Of a DNA stretch of 53,304 nt, positions 23,605 through 31,170 are shown piece by piece. Origin of the DNA: Oscillospiraceae bacterium (GTDB lineage Bacteria > Bacillota > Clostridia > Oscillospirales > Oscillospiraceae); NCBI GenBank assembly GCA_022792555.1, contig JAAWBF010000007.1:1-53304 (forward strand), written 5' to 3'. A program made the position numbers and the translations under genes. Each line of letters starts with the position of its first letter. The stretch's first letter is position 1. Below the pieces are notes generated by a model. It was given only the letters and a program-made list of their open reading frames with translations. It did no database searches and was not told the origin of the DNA.

Positions 23605-24219
23605 TTATCCGTTGAAAAATCTTACCCATGTCTGGAACTGCTCATACTGTTCCGGGGTGTTGAGCCGCTGGGCGGAACCATCCTCAATGTCCGGTGTTCG
23701 ATCGTCATCGGACATTGAGATGAAGCAGAGGGTCTCTGGGGCAAAGAGACCCTCCGCCCGCAGCGTCTCAAAAGCCAATGCCACTGTCTCCAGAAACTGT
23801 TCCTGGAACTGTTCTTGGATTTCGTCATAGGTGTCAGCGTCCGTATTGGAGAGGGTCGCTTCCTGATCGTAGAGCTGTCGGCTGACCTGATTGAGTTCAC
23901 TGTCGGTCCCATCGGAGTAGCCCCACTCATCAGGGAGATAGCGGTTCAGGCTGAACGATCCATCCGCCACCTGGTCCACCAGTTCCTCAGGCCAGTACTC
24001 CCGCAATTCTGCCAGACGCTCCGGCGTCCGATCCTCTTCATCCCGCCTTACCAGTGCCTCTTCGGTATTCACTGCCAAAAAAAGGGTAATACAGTCGCTG
24101 TCGGTAACCAAGGCCGCACTGTAGATGTGCTCCTTCCCAATTTCCCGACGAATCTTCTCCATTGCGTGCCTTACCGCGTTCTCAATAGCGGGCTGTAGGT
24201 CTACAAAGAATTGTTCCAT
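23605..24219 (-). CDS. DUF4303-like protein
   Basis: 204-aa acidic soluble protein without signal peptide or membrane segments. The overall pattern (an N-terminal helix, a strand region ITLFLAVNTEEAL, a WGY segment, and a C-terminal CFISMSDDD followed by LNTPEQYEQF) resembles the DUF4303 family. Function is unknown; related small acidic families often serve as immunity or regulatory partners, but no toxin is adjacent, so that remains speculation. A good promoter lies 50 bp upstream. Confidence 0.6.
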   Translation of the reverse strand: MEQFFVDLQPAIENAVRHAMEKIRREIGKEHIYSAALVTDSDCITLFLAVNTEEALVRRDEEDRTPERLAELREYWPEELVDQVADGSFSLNRYLPDEWGYSDGTDSELNQVSRQLYDQEATLSNTDADTYDEIQEQFQEQFLETVALAFETLRAEGLFAPETLCFISMSDDDRTPDIEDGSAQRLNTPEQYEQFQTWVRFFNG

Positions 24220-24264
24220 CTTTCAATTATCCAACCTTTCTTCTTGCCGAATTGATACGAGAAA

Positions 24265-24293
24265 AGTATAGTACAGAATCAGCCAGCGTTCAA
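24265..24293 (-). promoter_or_regulatory. Promoter of the DUF4303-like gene
   Basis: On the minus strand TTGAAC (24288-24293) and TATACT (24265-24270) have a 17-bp spacer and sit about 45 bp upstream of the ATG at 24219. Confidence 0.75.
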
Positions 24294-24299
24294 CCTCCA

Positions 24300-24700
24300 T
24301 TGCAGGGGCTTCACCTACTTGGCAAGCAGTACATTTGTTCCTACAAATACTCAAAACAGACTTCCGGTGTGTCCGCCGAAAATCTGTTTTTGCTTGTTGG
24401 GACAGCGTCCCAAACCCTTTGAACAGCCCCGTAACCGGGGCTGGCTACGCATTTGTTTCACGAATGCTGTATTGCCCTGCAAAGTGAAAGGGACATCCAG
24501 GTCAACCCCAGATGCCCCCGCTTCCGCTTTCTCCTGTCGGCTTGTCACCGCCCTTTCAGCCTGTGCCATTCACCACAAATGAGTCGCCAGTCATATGTAT
24601 TTGGTGGGAAAAACCACCCTTTACATAGTACCTCTCAACATAAGAAAATAGGGACACAAGCAGAGTGATTTGGAGGTATGATTCAAATAATATATATAGA
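24300..24700. other. Non-coding stretch, possible mobile-element remnant
   Basis: No gene is supported here. The DNA holds short perfect inverted repeats on the minus strand (GCCCCGGTTACGGGGC near 24430 and GGGACGCTGTCCC near 24405). It also has a 72-codon minus-strand open frame (24351-24569) with no recognisable domain. The style recalls non-coding segments near mobilisation regions of integrative elements of gut Firmicutes, but no relaxase, oriT or integrase is adjacent, so this is a low-confidence reading. Confidence 0.25.
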
Positions 24701-24704
24701 TCGG

Positions 24705-24728
24705 TTGACAAAAGTCTCGTGATACTGT
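24705..24728 (+). promoter_or_regulatory. Possible promoter of the ZIP transporter
   Basis: TTGACA (24705-24710) is a perfect -35. The best -10 at a 17-18 bp spacing is a poor match (TTCTAT/TCTATT near 24728-24734), so expression may need an activator. Confidence 0.4.
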
Positions 24729-24753
24729 TCTATTTGGAGGAGAAAATCAAGAT

Positions 24754-25536
24754 ATGATCAACAATGTATGGGGTGAATTGCTCCTTCCCTTCCTGGGAAC
24801 TACCCTTGGAGCGGGGTGTGTATTCTTTCTAAAAGGCAGTATGAATCTACTGCTTCAACGGGTCTTGACCGGCTTTGCTGCTGGGGTCATGGTAGCGGCG
24901 TCTATTTGGAGCCTGCTGATCCCCGCCATGGAACAGGCGGCAAATATGGGCCAGATGGCGTTCCTCCCGGCCGTTTTGGGATTTTGGATGGGCATTCTGT
25001 TCCTGCTGGTGCTGGATAAGACAATTCCTCACCTGCACTGGAACAGCATCCAGCCGGAAGGCCCTCATGCCCGGCTGAAACGAACAACCATGCTGGTACT
25101 GGCCGTCACCCTCCACAACATTCCGGAAGGTATGGCGGTAGGCGTGGTACTAGCAGGTTGGATCGTCGGGAATGAAGAGATTACTGCTGCTGCGACACTA
25201 GCCCTGTCTATCGGCATTACCATTCAGAACTTCCCAGAGGGCGCTATTATTTCTATGCCGCTCCGAGGGGAGGGCATGGGAAAAGGACGGGCGTTCTTAT
25301 ATGGAGTCCTGTCGGGCGTTGCTGAACCACTGGCCGCCGTGCTGACCATTTGGGTGGCAGGGCTGATCCTGCCTGCTCTGCCTTACCTGCTCAGTTTCGC
25401 ATCGGGGGCCATGATCTATGTGGTCGTGGAGGAATTGCTCCCGGAAACCTCTGCCGGGGAACATTCCAACTTGGGGACGCTGTTCTTTGCGGCTGGATTT
25501 ACCATCATGTTGGCGCTGGATGTGGCGCTGGGATAA
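24754..25536 (+). CDS. ZIP-family divalent metal transporter
   Basis: 260-aa integral membrane protein with about eight hydrophobic segments. The two metal-site helices carry HNIPEG (TM4) and QNFPEG (TM5); the histidine is replaced by Gln in the second, a common ZupT-like variation. ZIP proteins import zinc, iron or manganese into the cytoplasm. GGAGGAG precedes the ATG at 24754 by 11 nt. It is monocistronic, with no neighbours of related function. Confidence 0.9.
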   Translation: MINNVWGELLLPFLGTTLGAGCVFFLKGSMNLLLQRVLTGFAAGVMVAASIWSLLIPAMEQAANMGQMAFLPAVLGFWMGILFLLVLDKTIPHLHWNSIQPEGPHARLKRTTMLVLAVTLHNIPEGMAVGVVLAGWIVGNEEITAAATLALSIGITIQNFPEGAIISMPLRGEGMGKGRAFLYGVLSGVAEPLAAVLTIWVAGLILPALPYLLSFASGAMIYVVVEELLPETSAGEHSNLGTLFFAAGFTIMLALDVALG

Positions 25537-25627
25537 AAAGGGCTCAACAAATCTATTTTGTCTATAACACCAATCTGAAATTGTAAGAAAACACCGAAGA
25601 AGTTTGATAGTTTTTCGGCTTATAGTT

Positions 25628-25656
25628 TTTACAAACGAACCGGTACCTGATAAAAT
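25628..25656 (+). promoter_or_regulatory. Promoter of the tyrosine recombinase gene
   Basis: TTTACA (25628-25633), a 17-bp spacer, and TAAAAT (25651-25656), followed by GGAGG and a GTG start at 25690. The -10 box is overlapped by the left arm of an 8-bp inverted repeat. Confidence 0.65.
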
Positions 25657-25674
25657 AAGGGTACTATTTATCAG
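25647..25674. repeat. Inverted repeat overlapping the -10 box
   Basis: CTGATAAA (25647-25654) and TTTATCAG (25667-25674) are perfect inverted arms 12 bp apart, covering the -10 and transcription start of the recombinase promoter. This is a good candidate for an operator or for the recombinase's own binding core. Confidence 0.5.
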
Positions 25675-25689
25675 ATAGGAGGTAGCGTT

Positions 25690-26535
25690 GTGAAAGAGAA
25701 TAGAGTAATGTCAGGCCAAACCGATGCTTTCGTTCAGCATCTACAGGACGAGGAACGAGAACCGGGGACAATTGAGAAGTACCTGCGGGATATTCAGGCC
25801 TTTATGGATTGGGTTGGACACAGAGCGATCAATAAAGAGCTGACATCAGGGTGGAAAGAGCACCTGAAAGCGCAGAACTTCCAGCCAGAAACCATTAACG
25901 CCAAGCTATCGGCCTTGAACAAATTCTTTGCTTTCCTGGGGTGGAACGACTGCCGTGTAAAGTACCTAAAAATTCAGCGTAGGCTGTTTCGGTGCGTAGA
26001 CAAGAATCTGACAAAAGTGGAGTACCTGCGCTTAGTGGATACCGCCCTCGGTCTCCAAAAGGCACGCCTTGCGCTTCTTATAGAGACCATCTGCGCCACT
26101 GGGGTTCGTGTGTCGGAGGTGAAGTACATCACGGTGGAAGCTGTCCAGGCCGGCTATGCGGAGATTGCATTAAAGGGTAAGATCCGTACGATCCTGCTGC
26201 CTGGCAAGCTGTGCCGGAAGCTGCAAAAATACTCCAAAAAGCAAAAAATCGCCTCCGGCGAACTGTTTGTCACCAGAAGCGGAAAAGGCATCACCCGTCG
26301 TCAGGTCTGGGCGGAGATGAAGTCCCTCTGTGAAAAAGCGGGCGTGGAATCCTCCAAAGTGTTTCCCCATAACCTGCGGCATCTGTTTGCCCGGACATTT
26401 TACCGGATCTATAAGGATGTGGCCCGGCTGGCGGATGTGCTGGGCCACTCCAGTATTGAAACCACTCGTCTCTATCTTATCTCCACCGGGGTGGAGCATG
26501 CCCGGAAGCTGGAACAGCTGGGGCTTATTTCTTAA
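25690..26535 (+). CDS. Tyrosine recombinase (integrase), complete
   Basis: 281-aa XerC/D-like tyrosine recombinase with an N-terminal SAM-like core-binding domain (about 10-90) and a catalytic domain. The catalytic set is all present: R140 (ATGVR), a lysine near 162-164, H227 and R230 (HNLRH), H253 (LGHSS) and the nucleophile Y262. The start is GTG, with GGAGG upstream. It precedes a polysaccharide locus rather than a prophage or element, so it may invert or exchange a segment there (inference). It is followed by tandem terminators that should confine most of its transcript. Confidence 0.88.
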   Translation: MKENRVMSGQTDAFVQHLQDEEREPGTIEKYLRDIQAFMDWVGHRAINKELTSGWKEHLKAQNFQPETINAKLSALNKFFAFLGWNDCRVKYLKIQRRLFRCVDKNLTKVEYLRLVDTALGLQKARLALLIETICATGVRVSEVKYITVEAVQAGYAEIALKGKIRTILLPGKLCRKLQKYSKKQKIASGELFVTRSGKGITRRQVWAEMKSLCEKAGVESSKVFPHNLRHLFARTFYRIYKDVARLADVLGHSSIETTRLYLISTGVEHARKLEQLGLIS

Positions 26536-26550
26536 TAGAAAAATAAGACA

Positions 26551-26625
26551 GAATGCATAATCTGTATTAATGATAGGACAAAACAAAAAGTCTTTTACTC
26601 TAATTCCGTCCAGATTATTTGCATC
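26551..26625. repeat. Imperfect inverted repeat between the two recombinase genes
   Basis: GATGCAAATAATCTG on the minus strand (right arm 26611-26625) matches GAATGCATAATCTG (26551-26564) except for a small insertion; the arms are 46 bp apart. It may be a recombination site pair or a large transcript stem after the first recombinase gene. No further copy was noticed in the locus. Confidence 0.35.
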
Positions 26626-26681
26626 ATACCACAAACAAAACGGGATTGCAAGCAAAAGGCCTATTTTTTGCGCGACAAATA

Positions 26682-26722
26682 ACAGCTAGAGAGGAAATGT
26701 TTCCTGTCTGGCTGTCTTTTTT
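26682..26722 (+). terminator. Intrinsic terminator 1 of the polysaccharide leader
   Basis: The arms 26682-26697 and 26700-26715 pair at 15 of 16 positions and are followed by C and six T (26717-26722). It faces transcription from the recombinase gene toward the rfb operon. Confidence 0.85.
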
Positions 26723-26724
26723 GC

Positions 26725-26763
26725 CGCAAAAGTGTCCCCGCCACTTTTGCGCAGTCCTTTTTT
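26725..26763 (+). terminator. Intrinsic terminator 2 of the polysaccharide leader
   Basis: CGCAAAAGTG (26725-26734) and CACTTTTGCG (26742-26751) form a 10-bp stem around TCCCCGC, with six T at 26758-26763. The T-run is 7 nt from the stem, so it is weaker than the first. No convincing promoter was found between it and the next gene, so downstream expression may rely on read-through. Confidence 0.6.
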
Positions 26764-26831
26764 ATAGTGCATGACGCCTGGTTTCAGGGCTGTTTATGCA
26801 TTCTGAGATGAATCCAGGGGGGTGAGGAGCT

Positions 26832-27686
26832 GTGCCTCAAACCAGGCAGCATATCTACGCAGAACGCCCGCGGAGCCGGTATCGCCCGGCAGAGGGAGTG
26901 GTTGTAACCCAGGAGGAGATACAGCAGTTTCTTGCCAACTACGAGAGTCTGAATCGTTCAAAGGATACCGTCCAATTCTATCGAAGAAAATTGAAGCGAT
27001 TTTATCAGGACCTGCCAGAGGATAAGACTATCCGGCGCGGCACCCTGAAGAGGTGGCAGGAGTCGCTGCTTGAAAGCGGATATACGCCTGGGTCAGTGAA
27101 TGCGTTTCTCTCTGCGGCAAACTCGTATCTGGATTACATTGGCCACCGAGAGTACCAGCTGGCAGGACAGCTCAAGGAGGAGAAAAACCCGCAGCCGGAG
27201 CTGGTGCGAGCGGAATATCTGCACCTCCTTCAGACAGCCAAGGCGTTGGGGAAGGAGAAGGTGTACCTGCTGATTAAGGTGTTTGCATCCACAGGCCTTT
27301 TTGCGCAGGAACTGCCAGAGGTAACGGTGGAGGCGGTTCAGGCGGGAAAGATTGTCTGCGACCAGAATAAGCAGAAGCAGACTGTAACCGTCCCAGCCTG
27401 TCTCAAGAAGGAGCTTTTACGTTTTGCGCAGAAAAACGGCATCTGGTCCGGCCCAATCTTCCAGACCAGAGATGGCCGGCCCATGCATCGGACCTATGTG
27501 ACCGCAGCCATCCGAAATCTCTGTGAGGAGGCAAAGATTTCGGGAGAAAAAGGGAATCCGAAGTGTCTGCGCAAGCTATATTTATCTACCCGCTCTGGAA
27601 TTGAAAACAACATCGCCCTGCTGGTAGAACAGGCTATGGAGCGGATGATGGAGCAGGAGCAGTTTTCCATCGGCTGGGACGAGTAG
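26832..27686 (+). CDS. Catalytically degenerate tyrosine recombinase homologue
   Basis: 284-aa protein clearly related to the recombinase at 25690 (same SAM-like N-domain, and the shared phrase VTVEAVQAG in the catalytic domain). The active site is gone: the first Arg is Phe (STGLFAQE), HNLRH has become KCLRK with only the central Arg kept, and the LGHSS histidine and C-terminal tyrosine segment are absent. The frame is intact and lies 18 nt before rfbA, so it is the first gene of the polysaccharide operon. A DNA-binding or regulatory role, or modulation of the active recombinase, is inferred. The GTG start at 26832 has GGGGGG 9 nt upstream. Confidence 0.75.
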   Translation: MPQTRQHIYAERPRSRYRPAEGVVVTQEEIQQFLANYESLNRSKDTVQFYRRKLKRFYQDLPEDKTIRRGTLKRWQESLLESGYTPGSVNAFLSAANSYLDYIGHREYQLAGQLKEEKNPQPELVRAEYLHLLQTAKALGKEKVYLLIKVFASTGLFAQELPEVTVEAVQAGKIVCDQNKQKQTVTVPACLKKELLRFAQKNGIWSGPIFQTRDGRPMHRTYVTAAIRNLCEEAKISGEKGNPKCLRKLYLSTRSGIENNIALLVEQAMERMMEQEQFSIGWDE

Positions 27687-27704
27687 CGGTTAGGAGAGAG
27701 AAAG

Positions 27705-28583
27705 ATGAAGGGAATTATTCTGGCGGGCGGTAGCGGAACACGCCTGTACCCGCTGACTATGGTGACCAGCAAGCAGCTGCTACCTATTTACGATAAACCG
27801 ATGATCTATTACCCGCTGTCCACCCTGATGCTGGCGGGGATTCGGGAGATTCTGATTATCTCCACCCCCCAGGATTTGCCCAACTTTGAGCGTCTGCTGG
27901 GGGATGGGAGACAGTTTGGGATTCAGCTGTCTTATAAGGTACAGCCCTCTCCGAACGGGCTGGCCCAGGCCTTTCTCCTGGGCGAGGAATTCATCGGAGA
28001 GGACCGGTGCGCCATGATCTTAGGGGACAATGTGTTTTACGGCGCGGGCCTGACCGCACACCTGAAGTATGCGGCACAGCAGGAGGAGGGCGCCACGGTA
28101 TTTGGGTACTATGTGGAGGACCCGGAGCGGTTCGGCGTGGTGGAGCTGGACGGAGAAGGGAGAGCGGTCTCCCTGGAGGAGAAGCCGGCCCAGCCAAAGT
28201 CCAACTACGCGGTGACGGGGCTATACTTCTATGATAAGAAGGTTTGCCAGCGGGCAAAGGACCTGAAGCCGTCTCCACGCGGGGAGCTGGAGATTACAGA
28301 TCTGAACCGTATGTACTTAGAGGAGGGTTCCTTGAAGGTGATTACCCTTGGCCGGGGCTACGCCTGGCTGGACACAGGAACAGTGGAGTCGCTGTCCGAG
28401 GCATCTGAGTTTGTGCGGGTAATTGAGAGCCGAGAGGGCATCCAAATCTCAGCGCCAGAGGAGATCGCTTACCGGAACGGGTGGATCAGCGGGGAGCGGC
28501 TGGAGAAATCCGCCGCAGTTTATAGCAATTCGCCCTACGGCATACATTTGCGCAATGTAGCCAGCGGGAAGTACATGTACTGA
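27705..28583 (+). CDS. rfbA: Glucose-1-phosphate thymidylyltransferase
   Basis: 292-aa nucleotidyltransferase making dTDP-glucose from dTTP and glucose-1-phosphate. The N-terminal signature [11 protein letters not shown] and the RfbA-type sequences [23 protein letters not shown] and [20 protein letters not shown] are all present and the length is typical. It is followed by rfbC and rfbB in a tight operon. GGAGAGAG precedes the ATG. Confidence 0.96.
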   Translation: MKGIILAGGSGTRLYPLTMVTSKQLLPIYDKPMIYYPLSTLMLAGIREILIISTPQDLPNFERLLGDGRQFGIQLSYKVQPSPNGLAQAFLLGEEFIGEDRCAMILGDNVFYGAGLTAHLKYAAQQEEGATVFGYYVEDPERFGVVELDGEGRAVSLEEKPAQPKSNYAVTGLYFYDKKVCQRAKDLKPSPRGELEITDLNRMYLEEGSLKVITLGRGYAWLDTGTVESLSEASEFVRVIESREGIQISAPEEIAYRNGWISGERLEKSAAVYSNSPYGIHLRNVASGKYMY

Positions 28584-28596
28584 GGGTGATGAAGCA

Positions 28597-29151
28597 ATGG
28601 AGTTTACAGAGACGATGTTGAAGGGCGTATATATTGTGGAGTCCCAGGTATTTGGCGATCATCGGGGCTTTTTTATGGAGAGCTGGTCCCGGCGGGACTT
28701 TGAGACGGCGGGACTGTACTATGAATTTGTGCAGGACAACCACTCCTCGTCCGCCGTGAAGGGGACGCTGCGGGGCATCCATTTCCAGCGGGGGGAGAAA
28801 GCCCAGGCCAAGCTGGTGCGATGTGTAAAAGGTGCTGTGCTGGATGTGGCGGTGGACCTGCGGCCCAGCAGTCCAACTTACAAAAAATGGGTAGGTGTGG
28901 AGCTGTCGGGAGAGAATAAGCGGCAGCTCCTGATCCCACGGGGCTTCGGCCATGGATTTCTGACGCTGACAGACGATGTGGAATTTCTATACAAGGCGGA
29001 TAATCCCTATGCACCGGAGGCAGACGGCGGGATCCGCTGGAATGACCCAGAGCTTGGGGTGGACTGGGGAATTGACGATCCCATTTTATCCGATAAGGAC
29101 AGCAAGCTGCCCTATTTCAAAGAGGCCGTCACCGGCTTTGAGGAGTGGTGA
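28597..29151 (+). CDS. rfbC: dTDP-4-dehydrorhamnose 3,5-epimerase
   Basis: 184-aa cupin-fold epimerase acting on dTDP-4-keto-6-deoxyglucose. The family motifs VKGTLRGIHFQ (catalytic His), RCVKGAVLDVAVDLR and PRGFGHGFLTL are present. It lies 13 nt after rfbA and is followed at 2 nt by rfbB. Confidence 0.96.
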   Translation: MEFTETMLKGVYIVESQVFGDHRGFFMESWSRRDFETAGLYYEFVQDNHSSSAVKGTLRGIHFQRGEKAQAKLVRCVKGAVLDVAVDLRPSSPTYKKWVGVELSGENKRQLLIPRGFGHGFLTLTDDVEFLYKADNPYAPEADGGIRWNDPELGVDWGIDDPILSDKDSKLPYFKEAVTGFEEW

Positions 29152-29153
29152 GG

Positions 29154-30173
29154 ATGAAGATCTTAGTTACTGGTGGGGCCGGATTTATTGGGAGCAACTT
29201 TATCTTTTACATAGAAAAAAAGCACCCGGAGTATGAGCTGGTTTGCCTGGATAAGCTGACCTACGCAGGAAATCTGGCGACGTTGGCCCCCATGATGGAT
29301 CGGCTAAACTTTAAGTTCATCCGGGGAGATATTGCGGATCAGGAGGCAGTGTTCGACATCTTTGAGACGGAAAAACCGGATGTAGTGGTAAACTTCGCAG
29401 CAGAGAGCCATGTGGATCGGTCTATTGAGGCTCCAGGCATTTTTTTACAGACCAATGTGATAGGGACCCAGGTATTGCTGGACGCCTGCCGAAGCTATGG
29501 AATCCAGCGGTATCACCAAGTATCCACAGACGAGGTATACGGGGACCTGCCCCTAGACCGGCCAGATCTGTTTTTCACCGAGCAGACCCCCCTGCACACA
29601 TCCTCGCCCTATTCCGCCTCCAAGGCGTCTGCGGATCTGTTGTGCAATGCCTATCAGCGGACTTACGGTCTGCCTATCACGATCTCCAGGTGCTCCAACA
29701 ACTATGGGCCATACCAATTCCCGGAGAAGCTGATCCCGTTGATGATCGCCAACGCTCTGGCGGACAAGCCCCTTCCAGTGTACGGCGAGGGGCTGAACGT
29801 GCGGGACTGGCTGTATGTGGAGGATCACTGTGCGGCGATTGACCTGATCTTAGAGAGCGGTCAAGCGGGGCAGGTGTACAACATCGGCGGACACAATGAG
29901 ATGAAGAACATCGACATTGTGAAGCTGATCTGCAAAGCGCTGGATAAGCCGGAGCGTCTGATCACCTATGTCACAGACCGAAAGGGACACGATATGCGCT
30001 ACGCCATCGACCCGACCTTTATCCATGAAAAGCTGGGCTGGCTGCCGGAGACGAAGTTCGAGGCGGGCATTCAGCGGACCATCCAGTGGTATCTGGACAA
30101 CCAGGACTGGTGGACAGAGATTGTAAACGGGGAGTATCAAAGCTACTATGAGCGGATGTACGGGAACAGGTAA
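29154..30173 (+). CDS. rfbB: dTDP-glucose 4,6-dehydratase
   Basis: 339-aa extended SDR that dehydrates dTDP-glucose to dTDP-4-keto-6-deoxyglucose. The NAD-binding GGAGFIGSN is at the start, the catalytic region has STDEVYGD and the YSASKAS motif supplies Tyr and Lys; length is typical. ATG 29154 has AGGAG 8 nt upstream. No rfbD follows, so L-rhamnose synthesis is not completed in this window. Its last 26 nt overlap the next gene, at the point where base composition changes sharply. Confidence 0.95.
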   Translation: MKILVTGGAGFIGSNFIFYIEKKHPEYELVCLDKLTYAGNLATLAPMMDRLNFKFIRGDIADQEAVFDIFETEKPDVVVNFAAESHVDRSIEAPGIFLQTNVIGTQVLLDACRSYGIQRYHQVSTDEVYGDLPLDRPDLFFTEQTPLHTSSPYSASKASADLLCNAYQRTYGLPITISRCSNNYGPYQFPEKLIPLMIANALADKPLPVYGEGLNVRDWLYVEDHCAAIDLILESGQAGQVYNIGGHNEMKNIDIVKLICKALDKPERLITYVTDRKGHDMRYAIDPTFIHEKLGWLPETKFEAGIQRTIQWYLDNQDWWTEIVNGEYQSYYERMYGNR

Positions 30174-31086
30174 AAGAATACAGATTTTACTCTCGACCTA
30201 TAATGGCGAAACATATCTTAAGGAACAGTTGGATAGTTTTTTGTCCCTAGAAAATTTCAGTGTATGCAATGTATTGATTCGAGACGATGGCTCAACCGAT
30301 AGGACAAGATCAATTCTTCGCGAATATGAGAAGCGGAAAGATTTTAAAATTTATTATGGAGAAAATATAGGAATCACAAAGAGCTATTATTGGCTGCTGC
30401 AAAATAGCGATCAATTATGTGAGTATTTTGCTTTTAGCGATCAGGATGATGTATGGCTGCCAAATAAATTGAAGCTTGCAATAGATGCCTTAGATGAATG
30501 CCCACCAAATATACCAGTGCTTTTTGCATCTGCAACTCAAATTGTAGATGCAGAGTTACGTTGTTTAAATAGTCGCGGTGTGGTCAAAAATTGTAGAATT
30601 TCTTATTACAATGCCATGGTTCAAAATGTGCTTCCCGGACATACACAGGTGATGAATCGAAAGCTGCGTGAGGTCATTTTACAGCAGGGCTATGACGACA
30701 TTCATGTGATTGATTGGTGGTATTATTTAGTTGCGTCTGGAATTGGAGTTGTCAAATATTGTTCAGAGTGTACTGTTTTGCATCGTCAGCATGACGGCAA
30801 CGCGGTCGGCATGCAGAAGGGACTATTTTTAAATATTTTTAGACGGATTCAGTACATTAAAGAAGGACGCGGAAATGCGTTCTCCAAACAACTATATGCT
30901 TTTTATATGAGGTATAAGTCGATGCTTCCAGAAGAATACAGTCTAGAAACAGAGGCCTTTTTGGGCCACCTGCCGTCTGTACGGCTAAGACTTAGATATA
31001 TTGTAACCGGCAAGGTATATCGACAAGGATTGATGGAAACATGGATATTTAAGCTCTTATATGTTTTGGGGAAATATAAGCTTTAA
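30148..31086 (+). CDS. Glycosyltransferase family 2, rhamnosyltransferase-like
   Basis: 312-aa GT-A fold glycosyltransferase. It has the N-terminal ILLSTYNGETYLKEQLDS, the DDGSTDRT nucleotide-sugar motif and the FSDQDDVW catalytic/DxD region typical of the rhamnosyltransferase-like subgroup that follows rfb genes. No membrane segments are evident. The ATG at 30148 lies inside rfbB and gives about 8 extra N-terminal residues, as might arise from cassette joining. Codon use is clearly more AT-rich than in rfbACB. Sugar and acceptor are unknown. Confidence 0.85.
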   Translation: MSGCTGTGKRIQILLSTYNGETYLKEQLDSFLSLENFSVCNVLIRDDGSTDRTRSILREYEKRKDFKIYYGENIGITKSYYWLLQNSDQLCEYFAFSDQDDVWLPNKLKLAIDALDECPPNIPVLFASATQIVDAELRCLNSRGVVKNCRISYYNAMVQNVLPGHTQVMNRKLREVILQQGYDDIHVIDWWYYLVASGIGVVKYCSECTVLHRQHDGNAVGMQKGLFLNIFRRIQYIKEGRGNAFSKQLYAFYMRYKSMLPEEYSLETEAFLGHLPSVRLRLRYIVTGKVYRQGLMETWIFKLLYVLGKYKL

Positions 31087-31170
31087 AAGTATATGCAATA
31101 CTATCGGGCAGCAGTACAGAAGAATCTATAAGCATCAATAATACATGTCTTATAAAGATAAGGAGTTTTA

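Noticed and set aside
24351-24569. 72-codon minus-strand frame as a gene
   Set aside because: Its codons run through inverted repeats and there is no domain or convincing ribosome site.
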